Shown here: piece after piece, positions 38,001-49,641 of the stretch | Position numbering within the stretch: position 1 is the stretch's first letter | How the letters are laid out: each line of letters begins with the position of its first letter | Assembly: GCF_029784165.1 (NCBI RefSeq) | Contig: NC_073696.1 | Location: 172,722,912 to 172,786,911 of the forward strand | Source: Wyeomyia smithii | Lineage: Eukaryota > Arthropoda > Insecta > Diptera > Culicidae | Direction: 5' to 3' | Length of the DNA: 64,000 bases | The notes under the pieces: generated by a model | Told to the model about the DNA's origin: nothing | The model's input: the letters and a program-made list of their open reading frames with translations, nothing else | Databases searched by the model: none | Translations under genes and position numbers: made by a program

Positions 38001-39060
38001 CAGTAACCATAATGATTTTCAAAATGGCGTATGATATTGATTTCGGCCACTGATCATCATCTCTATTCTGAAAATATCCATATTAGGTGGACCTCGGCTA
38101 TTTTAACCAGTTTTTCTGGAACCGGAAGTCATCTTTAAAATATAAATGGCGTCTAAGGTCTATTTCCGGGTATTTTAGATCATCCCGTTTCTAAAAATAC
38201 CCATATTGGATGATATTTGGCCTTGTGTTCAGCTCTGATTAGTCGTAATTTGCGCCAAAACAGGGCTCTACATTTTTGATAGTACAATAGCTTGCATCAC
38301 AAAATCTTAATTTTCCGCATTCCAAGAGCTAATTTTCCAACCGATTGCTGTAAAAATAAAGAATATCGTTAAAAACTGACTGAGTTTTAACCCTTTACGC
38401 TCTCGGTGTTTCCGGTTTTTCAATTTGCACCCCTGTGATGCTGCCGTAAGACGTAATTCTACGTCAATAAAACAAAATTTTGCATTGAGAAGATGTTTAT
38501 TCTTGCTTGAGCTTTAAACTGGTATGCGATTTTTTATATTTTCGTAGTGTATACACTTTTCTAGTTCATTTGAAGTATACGTTGAATATGTTTGCAGTTA
38601 CTTTTTCAGTAAACATATGCTATCTTGTTACGACATCATAGGATCATACGATGTTCAGATATAGGATAGATTGATGTGTATATCTTAATAGGTTTAATGT
38701 ATGCGAAAAAGGTCTGTCAGCTTTAATTACATTCAATATATCGGGTTTTTCAAAAGATGATATTAGTGTCAATGGTGCTAATTTGAAGCACTTTTCAGTT
38801 GTAGTTGTGTAATTGTAGTTGTAGTAAACATTATAATACACCACTCTAAATTTTAGTAGGCTTTTGATGATTGGTAAACTTTAACTAAAATTGGAAAATA
38901 TCAATTTAAAACTTATACTCAAAAAGAACATTATTTAATTTAATTTTTTGCACAAAACATTTTTTCGGAAATTTTACAAGTTGAATGGATGAAAATAAAT
39001 AAAATAGGCATCTAATTCACTCGAAATTCGTATGTTGCAATGGGCCACACTTTTTTCTTA
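37995..39060. other. Intergenic DNA with the right part of the degenerate host array
   Basis: From 38035 to 38230 the older repeat seen at 33720 continues. From 38230 to 39060 there is AT-rich DNA lying 3' of the TMEM169 gene. No exon is supported. Confidence 0.5.
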
Positions 39061-39065
39061 ACATC

Positions 39066-42000
39066 TTATAAAGATAACTCCTCAGTCGAAGAGTTTATCT
39101 GCATCGATTCATTTTGTGTTGGTCTATCAACGCCGATTCCCGAGCCACCAACAGGACAAATATCCGTTAAAATTACTACCTCGTAAGGACTGCAATCTGA
39201 CAGATGCAGAAACGAACACAGCCATCCGTAGAAACCTTTCTCAATATCGCAAATCTCGTTCACCCAAGTTGTAAAATGCAGACTAATTTGTTTGATCCCG
39301 GCATAAAATCCTAAGCCCATTGTGCATACAACAATCGCCAACGGATAAGTTAATATAAGTAACGGTGTCATAAATAGTTTATGAAGGTATGTTTTTTCCT
39401 CGTTGAAATAGATGAACATGTTGTACCACGTTATAGTTCCGATGTAAAAAGAGTATATACTGGTAGCCAGCGTAACCAACGGAAAACTTAAAACTGAAAG
39501 TAACAAAATGTGGATTCCGACACGAATAGTACATTGGCAACAATTCCGCTTTGTACGGTACGCTTCTTCATGTGCTGCTAGTGCTTGCTTATTTATTTGC
39601 TCTAGTTCATCACGAGAAATATTCAATTGAACATCCATTGATTGTCCTTTTTTACGGCCACGTTTAATCGTACCTAAAACGTAAAAAAAAAAAAACAAAT
39701 AGACCTAGACTATGTTTGATTAATTACTATGTTTATTCATGCAGGTACAATTTTGATTTTGTGCGAAATTGTGTGAAAAATTTGACAGTCTTTCAATAAT
39801 TGGTTTGTTATGACAAACAAATTTGTTTGTTACCAATCTTCTTCTTCTATCTTCTCTTCTATTTATATAAAAGAGAAGTTTTTTATGTATGTATGTATGT
39901 ATGTTCCAGCATAACTCTCGAAGGCCTGAACCGATTTCAACCAAACTTGGCATACGTGTTCTTTGTACAAAGGAAGTGGTCATAGAAATATTGGATATGG
40001 GGAGGGGTTACCCTCAAAGAAGGAGGGGATCAAATATAATGAATTTTCATACATAATGGAAACCTTTCTTTAAACTTTGATGATTTTCGGGTTCTTGGTC
40101 ATATTTGGAGGTCGGAAGTTGATGTCCAGAAACCGAAACATGATGTTCGATGCCATTTTCAATCCAAGATGGCGACTTCCGGTTTCTGGGAAGCCATTTA
40201 AAACTGTGGAAAACGCTCACAAACCCCCCAACGTTGGTATTTTCGGAGCAAAAATGACTCTTAAGAACCGGCTATCGGTGTCTAACGATACTTTGAAACT
40301 TGGGCTGCCGACTTTCGGTTTCTGGGAATCTGCGAAAATTAATAATTGAATTATATACTTGGCGATATGGGTATTTTCGAAATCGAACGACGTTGTCATA
40401 CGAAAATCGATCATATATTTCCAAATATTGGCCTTTTTGAAAATCGGCTTTCGTGCAAATGTTTCTAGAGAAGTTTTTCAAAACATCTAACCTACTTTGA
40501 TCCGGTTTTGGAACGATTTCTTAACATATTTCTTGCATAATTTGATAACGGAAAGTCCAATTTAGCGTTTTGGATAAAAAATATATTTGGAAAAGTTGCT
40601 GAAGCTCAACTATTACCGGATTTGGTTAAGTGCATCGATCAAATAAGAGTTTTTTCATGCATTATGGGAACTTTCTGAATGAATACGATAGTTTTTAGGC
40701 CTTTGGTCATGTCTTGAGACCGGAAGTTGATTTCCAGATACCGGAACATGATGTCGAAAAAAGAAAGGGGCTGCTATCAAAGAGGGAGGGGGTCCTAATT
40801 TATAAGCAAGTCAGGTCTTTTAGTGCCCTATGGGACCTTTTTGAAGAGGTACGATAACTTTCATGCCCTCGGTCGGTCATGGCCAGAAGTTGATGTCTAG
40901 GGACCGGAATATGATGTCCCATGTTTTTCTAAAACAAAGATGGCGACTTTTGGTTTCTGGGAAACTGTATACAACTGTAGAAAACGTTTACAAACCTCCA
41001 AACATTGGAATTTCCGGAACCAGGATGACCTTCAGAAACCAGAAATAAAAGTCCAACGACATTTTTTAAATTCATCATGGTGACTTCCGGTTTCAGAATT
41101 TTGTTAAAAACGAATATATGCTCTGCAATATGTATATTTTCGAAATCAAGATGACGTCCACAATCCAAATACAGCAACTCTTCGCTAACTGGGCACGCTT
41201 TAACTGGGCTTCTTTTTAACTGGGCGATCGCTAACTGGGAGGATTCCCAGTTAAAAAGACAACAAATGTCAAATATCTTAACGAACGGGGGGCATGTGGA
41301 TTGGGAACGAAAACTTAAAAATAAAGTTTTTCTAATCGAGCATATTTAAAATACAAAAACAATAATATAGCTGATAAATGTACTCGCTATATAAAACAAA
41401 AGTTGAAAAACTTTATTCGAGAGATAAGTTTGTAGTTGTGGCTTCTCTATTTGGTGATCAACTTGAGAACGAAAGCCTTTTATGAAGTTGTCGCGAAGCA
41501 GCGTTATCCATCGAACTCCCCCTCGGCGTTGAGATGATATCCCAGTTAGCGAGCTGATTTCAATAACTGGGAATTGCTCGTCGCCCTGTTAGCGAACAGT
41601 TGCTGTATTCATGTCCGGCGCAAATTTTTAAATCGTACATGGCGGATTACATTTTCTGGAAAGGTTACTAAAATACAGAAGAATACAGATGTAATATTGA
41701 AACGTTGTTTTGAAATCAATTCCGCGATTTCTGCTTTCTGTCAAGCTGTGTAAAACTAAGTAAAATGGTTAAATAATGTCAATATTTCAAGAAAGAGAAC
41801 TATGTTCAGAAAATGACGACACCCGTTGTCAAAGCTATTTTCAAATTCAAGAAGAAAAATATTCAAATACTCCCTGATATTAAGTTCATAGGTCAGAGCT
41901 GACTCCCCAAAACCGAAAATTGGTGTCCGAACGTTTGGTATAGTGAGGGTTGTTTTACTGCATTGGAAGTGATTCAAAACTTGAGGAAAATGTGGAGATA

Positions 42001-43524
42001 GTCCCCTTATCTCCAAATTGTTAATTAATTCATGAAGACTGATGTTCAACTATAAGGATGATATTGATATTGTTTACACAAAAAAGTAAAAGGAGATGGC
42101 ATTGCAAGCAATAATTTTAACTATCAGAGGTGAGCTTAGGCTATTGATTATGTTTTTTCAGTCTAATTTGAGTTTATTGTAAGTTAATCGGTACCGTCGA
42201 AGATGCTGATGAGGCAACCCATTTTCCAACGGAATTTTTGAACTCACTCGACCCAGCTGGAATGCCTCCGCATCGATTGTTAATCAACGAAAAAGGTGGT
42301 ATATAAGCAAGTTTATAACTTAAATAGAAATATTATTTGAAATGATGGGCTGGAAAAAATATATGGAAATATAGAAAATTATAGAAAAAGCAGATATTTT
42401 TACACGAGCAAGGCCCGGTACATTCAGCTAGTAAATTAATAATTGTATCAAACTCATAACGAAATTTTCGAATATCAACATTAACTTTTATAAAATTAGA
42501 GTTTAAGATAAAAATGCAAGGCCGAAGGCAATTTTAATTGAAGGAAACCAATCAATCATCAGATGTTAGTCTAAGGGAACATGAAAAAAACTCTAAAAAC
42601 CTACGTCATTTATGGATGTTTCCTAATGTGAGCAATGACCTCGGAATTAAAATGAATTCAAATATATTACCTGTCAGAGTAAGATAGTTATCCGGAGATT
42701 GTGAATTCCTAGAATTATATAGGTCCGTACTGCATTGATCAATATCTGCATTCAAAATGCTTGTTTCACCAGATTCTAAATCTTCGTAATTGCAAATAGC
42801 AGACGTCGATTGATGATTGCTAATCTCATCAATATCGGTTCTTATGTTTACCCGCTTTTTTGACCTCTTTGTGCTACCAGTAAGCAACTCGTGAGATTTG
42901 CTAGATTTTCTATCTAGACTACTCTCTGAAATACTACTTGGTGTAACGGTTGAACTTTCCTTAAGCGGATGAAATTGTTGAAGTTCGTTAAGATTATCAT
43001 GCTCATCGGAATCCTCTATTCGTGCATGTAATTTGCAATTAATTTCTATTATTTCTTCACTATTCCATCGTTTATTTTTTTGAACATTTTTACGTTCTGC
43101 AGATAAATCCCAGTCTTTGTTATTTCCCTAAAAACGAATTCTATTTTTATTTGTGGCATTTGTAACAATTTACGCTACGTTTTTAGAAAGCCATGTTCAT
43201 GGAACACCTCTCCGGTAATGCAACATAGGAAAGTAAACGCAAACTGTAAACATAAAAAAACAATCATGCGCATAAAATTGTGGGGTATGCAACATAACAA
43301 AAACTTATACCATGAGATCTAAGGCGGGATCCACCCAAAATGATTTCATTCGAAAATACCTGTGAATTAATATGGTCTACATGGTTATTCAGAGCCATTT
43401 TCTTTCCAGTTTGCCGTTTTCTTGGCGGAATGAAAACTGGAAAATCTTGCTGCTGCACAGATTGAGATTGGCATGGAGATAGAGGAGGCATTGGCATCAG
43501 CATTTCACCACTGTGTCCTACCAT
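39066..43524 (-). CDS. Transmembrane protein 169 family, three coding exons
   Basis: Minus-strand exons are 43524-43360, 43127-42671 and 39673-39066; all junctions are GT-AG and in frame, giving about 409 residues. The join between exons 2 and 3 recreates YLTLTG-TIKRGRKKGQ, the signature block of TMEM169. The first 205 residues are hydrophilic (Ser, Asn and charged residues) and longer than I recall for the vertebrate protein. Two membrane segments follow at about residues 258-285 and 307-333, and the C-terminus ends SSTEELSL. The ATG at 43524 is chosen because an in-frame TAA lies at 43548-43546; a GTG at 43545 is not a start. The 2997-bp second intron holds a Helitron-like element. Function of the family is unknown. 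Confidence 0.9.
40112..41035. repeat. Tandemly duplicated segment inside the Helitron-like element
   Basis: The block GGAAGTTGATGTCCAGAAAC, then AAGATGGCGACTTCCGG, GAAAACGCTCACAAACC and CCAACGTTGGTATTT at 40115-40240 is repeated with changes at 40884-41010, about 770 bp on. A shorter version starts at 40722. The element thus consists partly of repeats of one module. Confidence 0.75.
41172..41605. mobile_element. CCCAGTTA-motif element, copy 2 (434 bp)
   Basis: Inverted ends CAGCAACT(C/G)TTCGCTAAC with TA outside both (41170-41171, 41606-41607). The first 75 bp contain five AACTGGG or complementary CCCAGTT motifs, and the last 75 bp several more. Copy 1 at 36514-37654 is in the opposite orientation. 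It has no coding capacity and probably uses a transposase supplied elsewhere. Confidence 0.85.
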
Positions 43525-43769
43525 TTCTTGTGAACAATTTCTCACTTAATTTTCAAGCGTAATTTTCCGTGGTAAAAATACAAAAATACACATATTAGCT
43601 GTTATTCATTACTGTACTCTTTTGCTGTGTATGGGATACTCAATATATAAAAGCCATAAAAGCGGAACAACAAAACAGCAGCAAAATGAAAACGATAGTA
43701 ATGTCACTGATAATGTTTTTTTTTTTTTGTATGACGTAGGAATGGGCGATACTGCATCGATACCAATGC

Positions 43770-44276
43770 ATAGTTTTCCATCACATGTAAAAACGTCGAT
43801 ATCTCAGCCCCCCGATAAGATATCAAGGATCTTTTCTCATGTAAATTTTCGTCTTGGGTTCCGCTTTGCAGTGAAAATTTCAGTTCTTGATCAAAAAAAT
43901 TTTTTATATGTGTTTTGAAGGATTTTACTAAAAATTATTAGGAAAATTCACTTTTTTGTTATGTTCAGTGGGCTCTGTGAGTCAAATAATTAAATGTGAT
44001 GCTGAACCAAACCATGCAAAATATTCAAAAACAACCCCACCAAAATAAAAAAATATATGGAAAAATTTAGGAATCGAACAGATTTGAAAAAGTGCAGAAG
44101 AGTGGTTTTGTAGCTTGAAAAAGTCATTTTTTCATAAATCACGTTTGGGCAACCTGAAAACGATTTTTCAGAAAGTCGAAATGTTCTACAAAAATGCTAT
44201 AAATAACATTATCTTTCAATTTAGGGCTGAGCACCTTGACTTTTTGAATATCGATTTTTTTTGGGATAGCCTACTT
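43770..44276 (+). repeat. Single arm of the 57-58 kb inverted-repeat element
   Basis: From ATGCATAGTTTTCCATCACATG to GAATATCGATTTTTTTTGGG this is a close copy of 58072-58575 and of the complement of 57077-57590. The open minus or plus frames across it recur only because the DNA recurs. It ends at TTTTGGGATAGCC, the same terminus as 57077 (GGCTGTCCCAAAA in complement). Confidence 0.85.
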
Positions 44277-44454
44277 ATATACTATATATAGATTTTTATT
44301 ATACTTTTATCAACCTGAAACAAGCACAATACTTCGTTTCCTCTTCTGTCCATAATTCGAGTTAATCGTCCTTCCATAATTTTCTTTTTATTAACTTTAC
44401 CTTCCGCACTTTCATGAACATGGTCATTTGAACAGCTGCATCAACAATGTTTTT

Positions 44455-44570
44455 CTTACGTAAGATAATCAATTCACCCCCCTCCCTCCCCTGTAAGACA
44501 GCGTAAGAAAATCGCACACACCCCCCCTCCCTCCCACTTTGCTTACGTGATTATTGAACGGCCCCTTATG
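44455..44570. mobile_element. C-rich MITE with GGGGCCGTTCAATAATCACG end
   Basis: Two cytosine runs (44476-44491 and 44522-44534) flank a short centre. The right end, as complement, reads GGGGCCGTTCAATAATCACG and the left half carries the matching CTTACGTAA. The layout is like the G-rich MITEs at 18254 and 37659. The left end is diverged and no duplication was found. Confidence 0.5.
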
Positions 44571-44572
44571 TA

Positions 44573-44716
44573 ATAGACCATTTTACGAGACGATTCTGAC
44601 CTCAATTCATGAATGAAATTTTGACAGAAAGCTCGGAACCGCTGACACAACGCACGTAAAAGCAACATCAATATCAGCAGGATCAGTGACACCTGTCAGT
44701 TCGTAAAATGGTCTAT
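44573..44716. mobile_element. 144-bp MITE with ATAGACCATTTTACGA ends
   Basis: The 16-bp ends ATAGACCATTTTACGA (44573-44588) and its complement (44701-44716) are perfect. The ends start with TA, so the duplication could be TA. No coding capacity. Confidence 0.8.
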
Positions 44717-45657
44717 ATTTGAATGGTTCCAAACCACGTATGTTGACTATTTTTGATACCTGATACCTTGGATTATTAAATCAGTATTCGTAAGATGTGA
44801 ATGTATTCTGTTATAAAATCGCTTTATAATGTAAAGTAAAATCGAATGACATTTTTTTATGTTGATTATTGCGACTTACACATCAGTTTGGACTATCCCG
44901 TAATACACGATTATCACAGTCGAATCTCGTACACGATTTCGCAGTTATGGACGATAGTGTCGATACTAGTGATATCGAAACGTTTGACAGAAATATTTTA
45001 TTATATTGGCAAAGATACTTCATCATGACTGCTAGCTTGATATAGGTTAGTAAGAAATCACTTCAGATGCTTGGAACATAAACCGTTCATCGACAGGGCA
45101 CTGAAGTTACCGGAATCAGAGCCGTTTTATATCGAAGCCCTCTCCGCAGTCAATTCAACTCCCCGGCTGCACGAGCAACAGCTGGTTCCATAACTTCAAG
45201 GAGAACCCGCTGGTTCGATAACTTTAATGGGAGGATTACCCGGTCCAGAGTATAGACACTATACATATGTAGACCTGCGTAGTGGATGGCAATGCTGCAT
45301 CGCTGGTTTTTCATATTCTTGTTATTTTTTTGATACAAATTTTTCATTGTGTTCATTTTGGCTCGCACGTTTGACAGTTATTTTGGCTCGCTACGATTCA
45401 GTCTATAAATATAGTGTCTATTGTCCTGAGGAGATACTGAAGGTATGGATCGGCTGCGATGCAAGTTCAAATTAAAAACCTTATCATCCATATTACTTGT
45501 TTGTTTTTCAAGTTTATACATAGATTAATCAGCCTATTTAGTATACTTGAATAAAAATAATATCTCTACTAATCTGCATATTTAATCTGATTCAATTGGT
45601 TTTAGAATATGACCGATTTCTCCACTTATCCTCCACCGATTTCTCAACTTATTTCGT
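44717..45657. other. No supported gene
   Basis: A minus-strand frame at 45150-45368 is open and less AT-rich than its surroundings, but has no recognisable motif or splice context. The rest is AT-rich. Confidence 0.5.
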
Positions 45658-45670
45658 ATGGTTCAGGCAA

Positions 45671-46872
45671 CTGGGGAGCTCCGTAGCCGCAAGGTTACAG
45701 AGTTCGCCTTGGTAAGCGGATAGTCGTGGGTTCGAATCTTAGTAGAATCAGGCCATTTGGTTGCCAAAGGACTTTAACATGGGTTTATTCTCAGGCTTCC
45801 CACCAAGTACCTTTCCTTCAATCTAAATTCTACAGTATCTCTGTTGACTCTCCTTCTAACAGATATAAGTCCCTGTTATAATAAAACTGGTGTGAGTAAC
45901 GTATGAAAGTTCTCTCCAGGAAATTGTAATTGGCGATATTGTTAGGAGGGACAGAGGCTCGGTATAGTAGAGTAGTAAGCTTGAAACGGAAAGGTAAAAC
46001 TTACACACAAGCACGGATATGAATAATAAGCGTATCACCAGTGGTGGGCACCGCTAACCGAAAATTTAGCGATGCTAATCGCTAAGTCGCTAACCGGAAA
46101 ATTTAGTTCGATAATCGCTAAACGCTAAACCCACATTAGCGGAACTTTCGCTAATCGCCAATCGCTAACTTTTTAATATGTAAATAGTCATATATTTATT
46201 ATAGTCGCTATATTTATTGCTCGTGTTTTGTAAGATTTGGACCACCTTGATCTGTTGTGGTTAAACAAACGAAAACAATTACTTATTAAAGCTATTTATA
46301 GTAAGAGGTTCACGAAACGGTATTCATATTTGATTTTGTAAAAACAAGAATAACAAAAGTTATTTAGCTTGCATTGAAAATAAATACTCTTAGGAATGTT
46401 TTCATAAAAATTCAATTATTCAATCTGAAGCGAAAAAGTAGAAAAAAGGTTGTCATAATTTCAAGCGCATTGCAATTTACCAAAGTTCTTGGTATGCCGA
46501 AAATTCAATCTAGACCTTGTGCTTGTTCAAAATGCTCCTGTGGCTTGTACGATAACTGGAACTCCATTCTAGGGTAAAAAAACTGACAAAAGTAACTTTC
46601 GCAGTAAAGTATATTCATCTTTCGAAGCAGTTTACGTACGCCATCAGCAATTCACAGTTTTTCCAAATATTTCTATGGTCGCTTCTCTGCAAAATTTAGC
46701 GAATTAGCGATTAGCGTTTCGAAGGCCAAAATTTTAGCGACGCTAACAGTTTCGCTAACCAGCTCAAAAATTAGCGAAATCGCTAAATCGCTAACTGAAT
46801 TTTAGCGTCGCTAATTAGCGAATTAGCGGAATGGTGTCCACCACTGCGTATCACTTACTATCAATAAAACAA
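45671..46872 (+). repeat. SINE family 1, full copy split by a hAT element
   Basis: The tRNA-like head has GGGGAGCTCCGTAGCCGCAA with an A-box-like segment and the B box GGTTCGAATC (about 45730-45739). The body contains GGGTTTATTCTCAGGCT and a conserved 3' half shared with 54272-54660. A perfect 13-bp duplication ATGGTTCAGGCAA flanks the whole unit (45658-45670 and 46873-46885). Removing the inserted hAT element and one duplication leaves about 386 bp. Confidence 0.9.
46039..46846. mobile_element. 808-bp hAT MITE with GCTAA-rich ends
   Basis: The ends are CAGTGGTGGGCACC and the complement of CAGTGGTGGACACC, flanked by a perfect 8-bp duplication CGTATCAC (46031-46038 and 46847-46854). The terminal 130 bp on each side are dense in TTAGCGA/TCGCTAA motifs, at least eight per side, probably transposase-binding sites. 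There is no transposase. The element sits in the 3' part of a SINE. Confidence 0.9.
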
Positions 46873-46880
46873 ATGGTTCA

Positions 46881-47209
46881 GGCAATTTCATGACCAGACT
46901 ACAGACGGTGTTTTAAACATATACGGAAAGAGTGAGGTCGAAAAATCCAAGTAAACCGTCATTTCGATGTTCCAAGTGTGCAAAGTAAACAAACTCATGC
47001 GTGTTACTTTTCGTACAGAATGTGTGTTGCAGCCAGTATAAATTCTGTGAATCCCGTGCAATTATGGTTCCAACATAAAATGTGTTCGTCATGCTTATAT
47101 TTAAGTGATGCATTGAAAATTAAATAACTGTATGAACAAGCATTGAAACTTAGTAATATATCCGTACAATGTTTCGAAATTTCATTACACTTTCTCTAGT
47201 GCGTATGCA
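46881..47209. repeat. 330-bp repeat, uninterrupted copy
   Basis: Matches 47817-48088 plus 50142-50214 closely (GAGTGAGGTCGAAAA, CCAAGTGTGCAAAGTAAAC, CATGCGTGTTACTTTTCGTA, CGAAATTTCATTACACTTTC). It provides the empty site for the reverse-transcriptase element at 48089. Both copies keep a minus-strand frame of 66-73 codons, but the changes do not favour silent positions, so coding is doubtful. Confidence 0.8.
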
Positions 47210-47816
47210 AAGTCATGCGAAAATAAATGTGGTTGCCAGGATTGTTTAAAATAGAATATTAGCAAAGGGTTGCCATTTTTACTGCTTTTCTCTTCGCGTA
47301 TCTCTTTATAACACAGTCTCTAGACCAGACTAATCTACCTGTTTCGTCTGGTTTCGTATAAGGGTTCAACGAAATCACCCTAAAATTACTCGATTTGGTT
47401 GGTTTTTGTCGACCGATCTCTTATACTGATAAATCAGTAAACCCCCTGTTAAACTCCCATAAGAGTTGTTGGAACAATCAGTTGATTCGTCGGAATCAGG
47501 GGGCTCTTGTGGCTGTCAAACTCCATACACGCTCACTCTGGGCTACTTAGCGGCTGAGTTGAATTTTAATCATTTTTTTCAGTTGTTCGAAGACGTTAAA
47601 AAATGAGTAGAATTAAATTGATCATGGCGGCAAATTTACTCAAAATTGGGTAACTGGTGCTTGCGTGTTGTTTTTGTTATTTTATTCTGCAATTAAAAGC
47701 AAACAGCAAACCAAGCAAACCGTCTGAAAAAAGGAGGAAATAGAAATGTTTGAAATTAGTTGTTATCGGTAGGAAATTCATAATTTGAAATAATTGACTG
47801 CAACTAATGCCAAATT
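47210..47816. other. No supported feature between the two 330-bp repeats
   Basis: Mixed-composition DNA. I see no exon, repeat end or RNA gene here. Confidence 0.5.
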
Positions 47817-48088
47817 TTCTTTTTCACCAGAACTCGTTGGTTGGATTACAGACGGTGTTATGAACAGATACGCAAAGAGTGAGGTCGAAAACTCCAAGTG
47901 AACCGTCAAATCGAAGCTCCAAGTGTGCAAAGTAAACAAACTCATGCGTGTTACTTTTCGTACAGAATGTGTGTTGCGAACAGTTTAAATTCTGTGAATC
48001 ACGTGCAATTATGGTTTCAACGAAAAATGTGTTCGTCATGCTCATGTTATGAGTGATGCATTGGAAATTATTATAATTGTATGAACAA
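47817..48088. repeat. 330-bp repeat, left part of split copy
   Basis: Second copy of the unit at 46881-47209. It stops at TGTATGAACAA, where the reverse-transcriptase element begins, and resumes at 50142 as TGAACGAGCACTGAAACT. Confidence 0.85.
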
Positions 48089-48887
48089 TTTATTAATTTA
48101 TTTATTTATTTATTTATTTCGTCAATCATGGTAGACTACATACAGTTTACTTACATATATGATAAAATTGTTAATTTTGTCTTCTGTTCAAAGTTTTTCT
48201 TATTGCTGCCCTGGACATAGTTACGTCAATGTGTACACAATATTGATTATATGTGTTCATCATTTGGTTCATAGCTCTATTAGTTGCATACATTGTTCGT
48301 TGAGGAGCCACTTGAAACAAACTTCTGGTTCTAAGTATGCGTGAGGGTACATAAAAGTTTAAGTTTTCTAGTAGGTTTTCTGATTTGACACGATGAGAAA
48401 TTATATCGTTGATAAAAGAGACCTTAGCGATTTCTCTTCGTTTTACAAGCGTTTCAATGTTAATTAGCATGCACCGTGATTCATATGATGGGAGGATCAG
48501 AGAGCTCCAACCTAGCTTCCTGAGTGCATACAACAAAAACTGTTTTTGAACTGATTCTATTCTTGCTACATGTGTGGGTAGATATGGGCTCCAATCTATA
48601 CTACAATATTCGAGAACAGATCTTACATACGAAACATAAAGTGTTTTAATGGGGTCTTTTAAATTGTAGCTGAACCTTTTGATGAATCCTAACATACTGA
48701 AAGCTTTATTGATCATTGTATTATAGTGTTCCACAAATGTTAGTTTTGAGTCAAGTATTACGCCTAGGTCTCTAAACTTGTAACTCCTTTGAATCAACTG
48801 GTTTCCTAAAGTGAAACTGAAATCATGATTGGTGTGTTTTTTCGAGTAGGATATAATGTTGCATTTTTTAATATTAAGATCCAGTAG

Positions 48888-49599
48888 GGGGCCGTTCCTA
48901 AACCACGTGGTCATAAAGAGGGGGCGGGGAGGTTTATGAAAAGACCACGGAAGACCACGCACGGGGGTGGGGGGGTTAACGAAATAACCACGTGGTCTTT
49001 TTTCCTGACTTATAATTTCTTAAAATCAAAAGAAGTAATTATCGGTTTCCGTTAGACTCTACTAGAAAATTGGGAAATAAATATTAAAATTCAGTCCGCG
49101 CAAATATTTAATTAAGAGTGCTGAATTTTCATTTTACCTACTACAAATAAAAAACAGGATTAACGCTTTGCTCTTTACCAGTCCACATAAGCACTGAGGA
49201 TGACTGTATGTCACAGTCGAATTATATATTTGCGCGGACTGAATTTCAATATTCATTTCCCAAATTTATAGTAGAGTCTAACGGAAACCGATAATTACTT
49301 TTTTTTGATTTCTTAAATCACTCTGCTAAGACGCTCGGTATAGATTTTCTAAATTTATAATTTATTGTTACCACCAGGTCAAGAATGAAGTTTTTGCATT
49401 TTAGAAATATAGAATGTACTGAAAGTGTAATAATAGAAAATAATTCAAGCGAGTTTCTGGCACTTGACAAATGAAAAGACCACGTGGTTAAAGTCGTAAA
49501 GGGGGGAGGTTGGCCAAAACACCACGGAAGACCACGGGGGGGGGGGGGGCGGTTATAAAAAGTGATCAAAATATGACCACGTGGTTTAGGAACGGCCCC
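48888..49599. mobile_element. 712-bp G-rich MITE inserted in the RT frame
   Basis: Ends GGGGCCGTTCCTAAACCACG and complement, flanked by TAG on both sides (48885-48887 and 49600-49602). If the element and one TAG are left out, the RT reading frame is continuous across the site. Guanine-rich runs lie near both ends (48917-48930, 48963-48976, 49500-49508, 49538-49552), and CCACGTGGT recurs four times. The centre holds a long palindrome (49023-49311). Confidence 0.9.
49023..49311. repeat. Long palindrome, TAGACTCTACTAG family, copy 2
   Basis: Arms of about 85-88 nt (49023-49110 and 49226-49311) with a loop of about 115 nt. The arms share GGTTTCCGTTAGACTCTACT and AATTCAGTCCGCGCAAATAT. The outer flank (to about 49345) matches the flank of the palindrome at 37911. 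It lies in the middle of the 712-bp MITE and may be an independent insertion. Confidence 0.85.
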
Positions 49600-49617
49600 T
49601 AGGCTTTTGGTACACCA

Positions 49618-49641
49618 ATTGAACATGTACATGTACATGTA
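49618..49641. repeat. Short TGTACA/CATGTA microsatellite in RT frame
   Basis: Three to four units of GTACAT lie next to the MITE insertion in the RT frame, adding MYMYM to the reading just after the ADDMKLY motif. This is an expansion inside the pseudogene. Confidence 0.7.

Larger units (their letters stand above)
39837..42431 (+). mobile_element. Helitron-like element in the TMEM169 intron
   Basis: The left part starts near TCTTCTTCTTCTATC and then TATATAAAAGAGAAG, a GTAT run (39885-39903), and TCCAGCATAACTCTCG with CTGAACCGATTTCAACC. The right end is GGCCCGGTACATTCAGCTAG followed by T. Ends of TC and CTAG between A and T fit Helitrons, and I recall this start/end pair from insect repeats. 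The exact 5' base is uncertain because several TC steps are possible. There are no terminal inverted repeats or Rep/helicase frame. A CCCAGTTA element (41172-41605) is inserted in it. Confidence 0.5.

Noticed and set aside
43543..43545. GTG as the start of the TMEM169 frame
   Set aside because: Non-ATG start in a nuclear gene is unlikely; an in-frame ATG lies seven codons downstream at 43524.
45400..45412. TATA-like sequence CTATAAATATAG
   Set aside because: No exon follows on the plus strand, and such words are common in AT-rich DNA.
46913..48045. Similar 66-73 codon minus-strand frames in both copies of the 330-bp repeat
   Set aside because: The frames differ mostly by amino-acid-changing substitutions and have no splice or family support; DNA similarity alone explains them.
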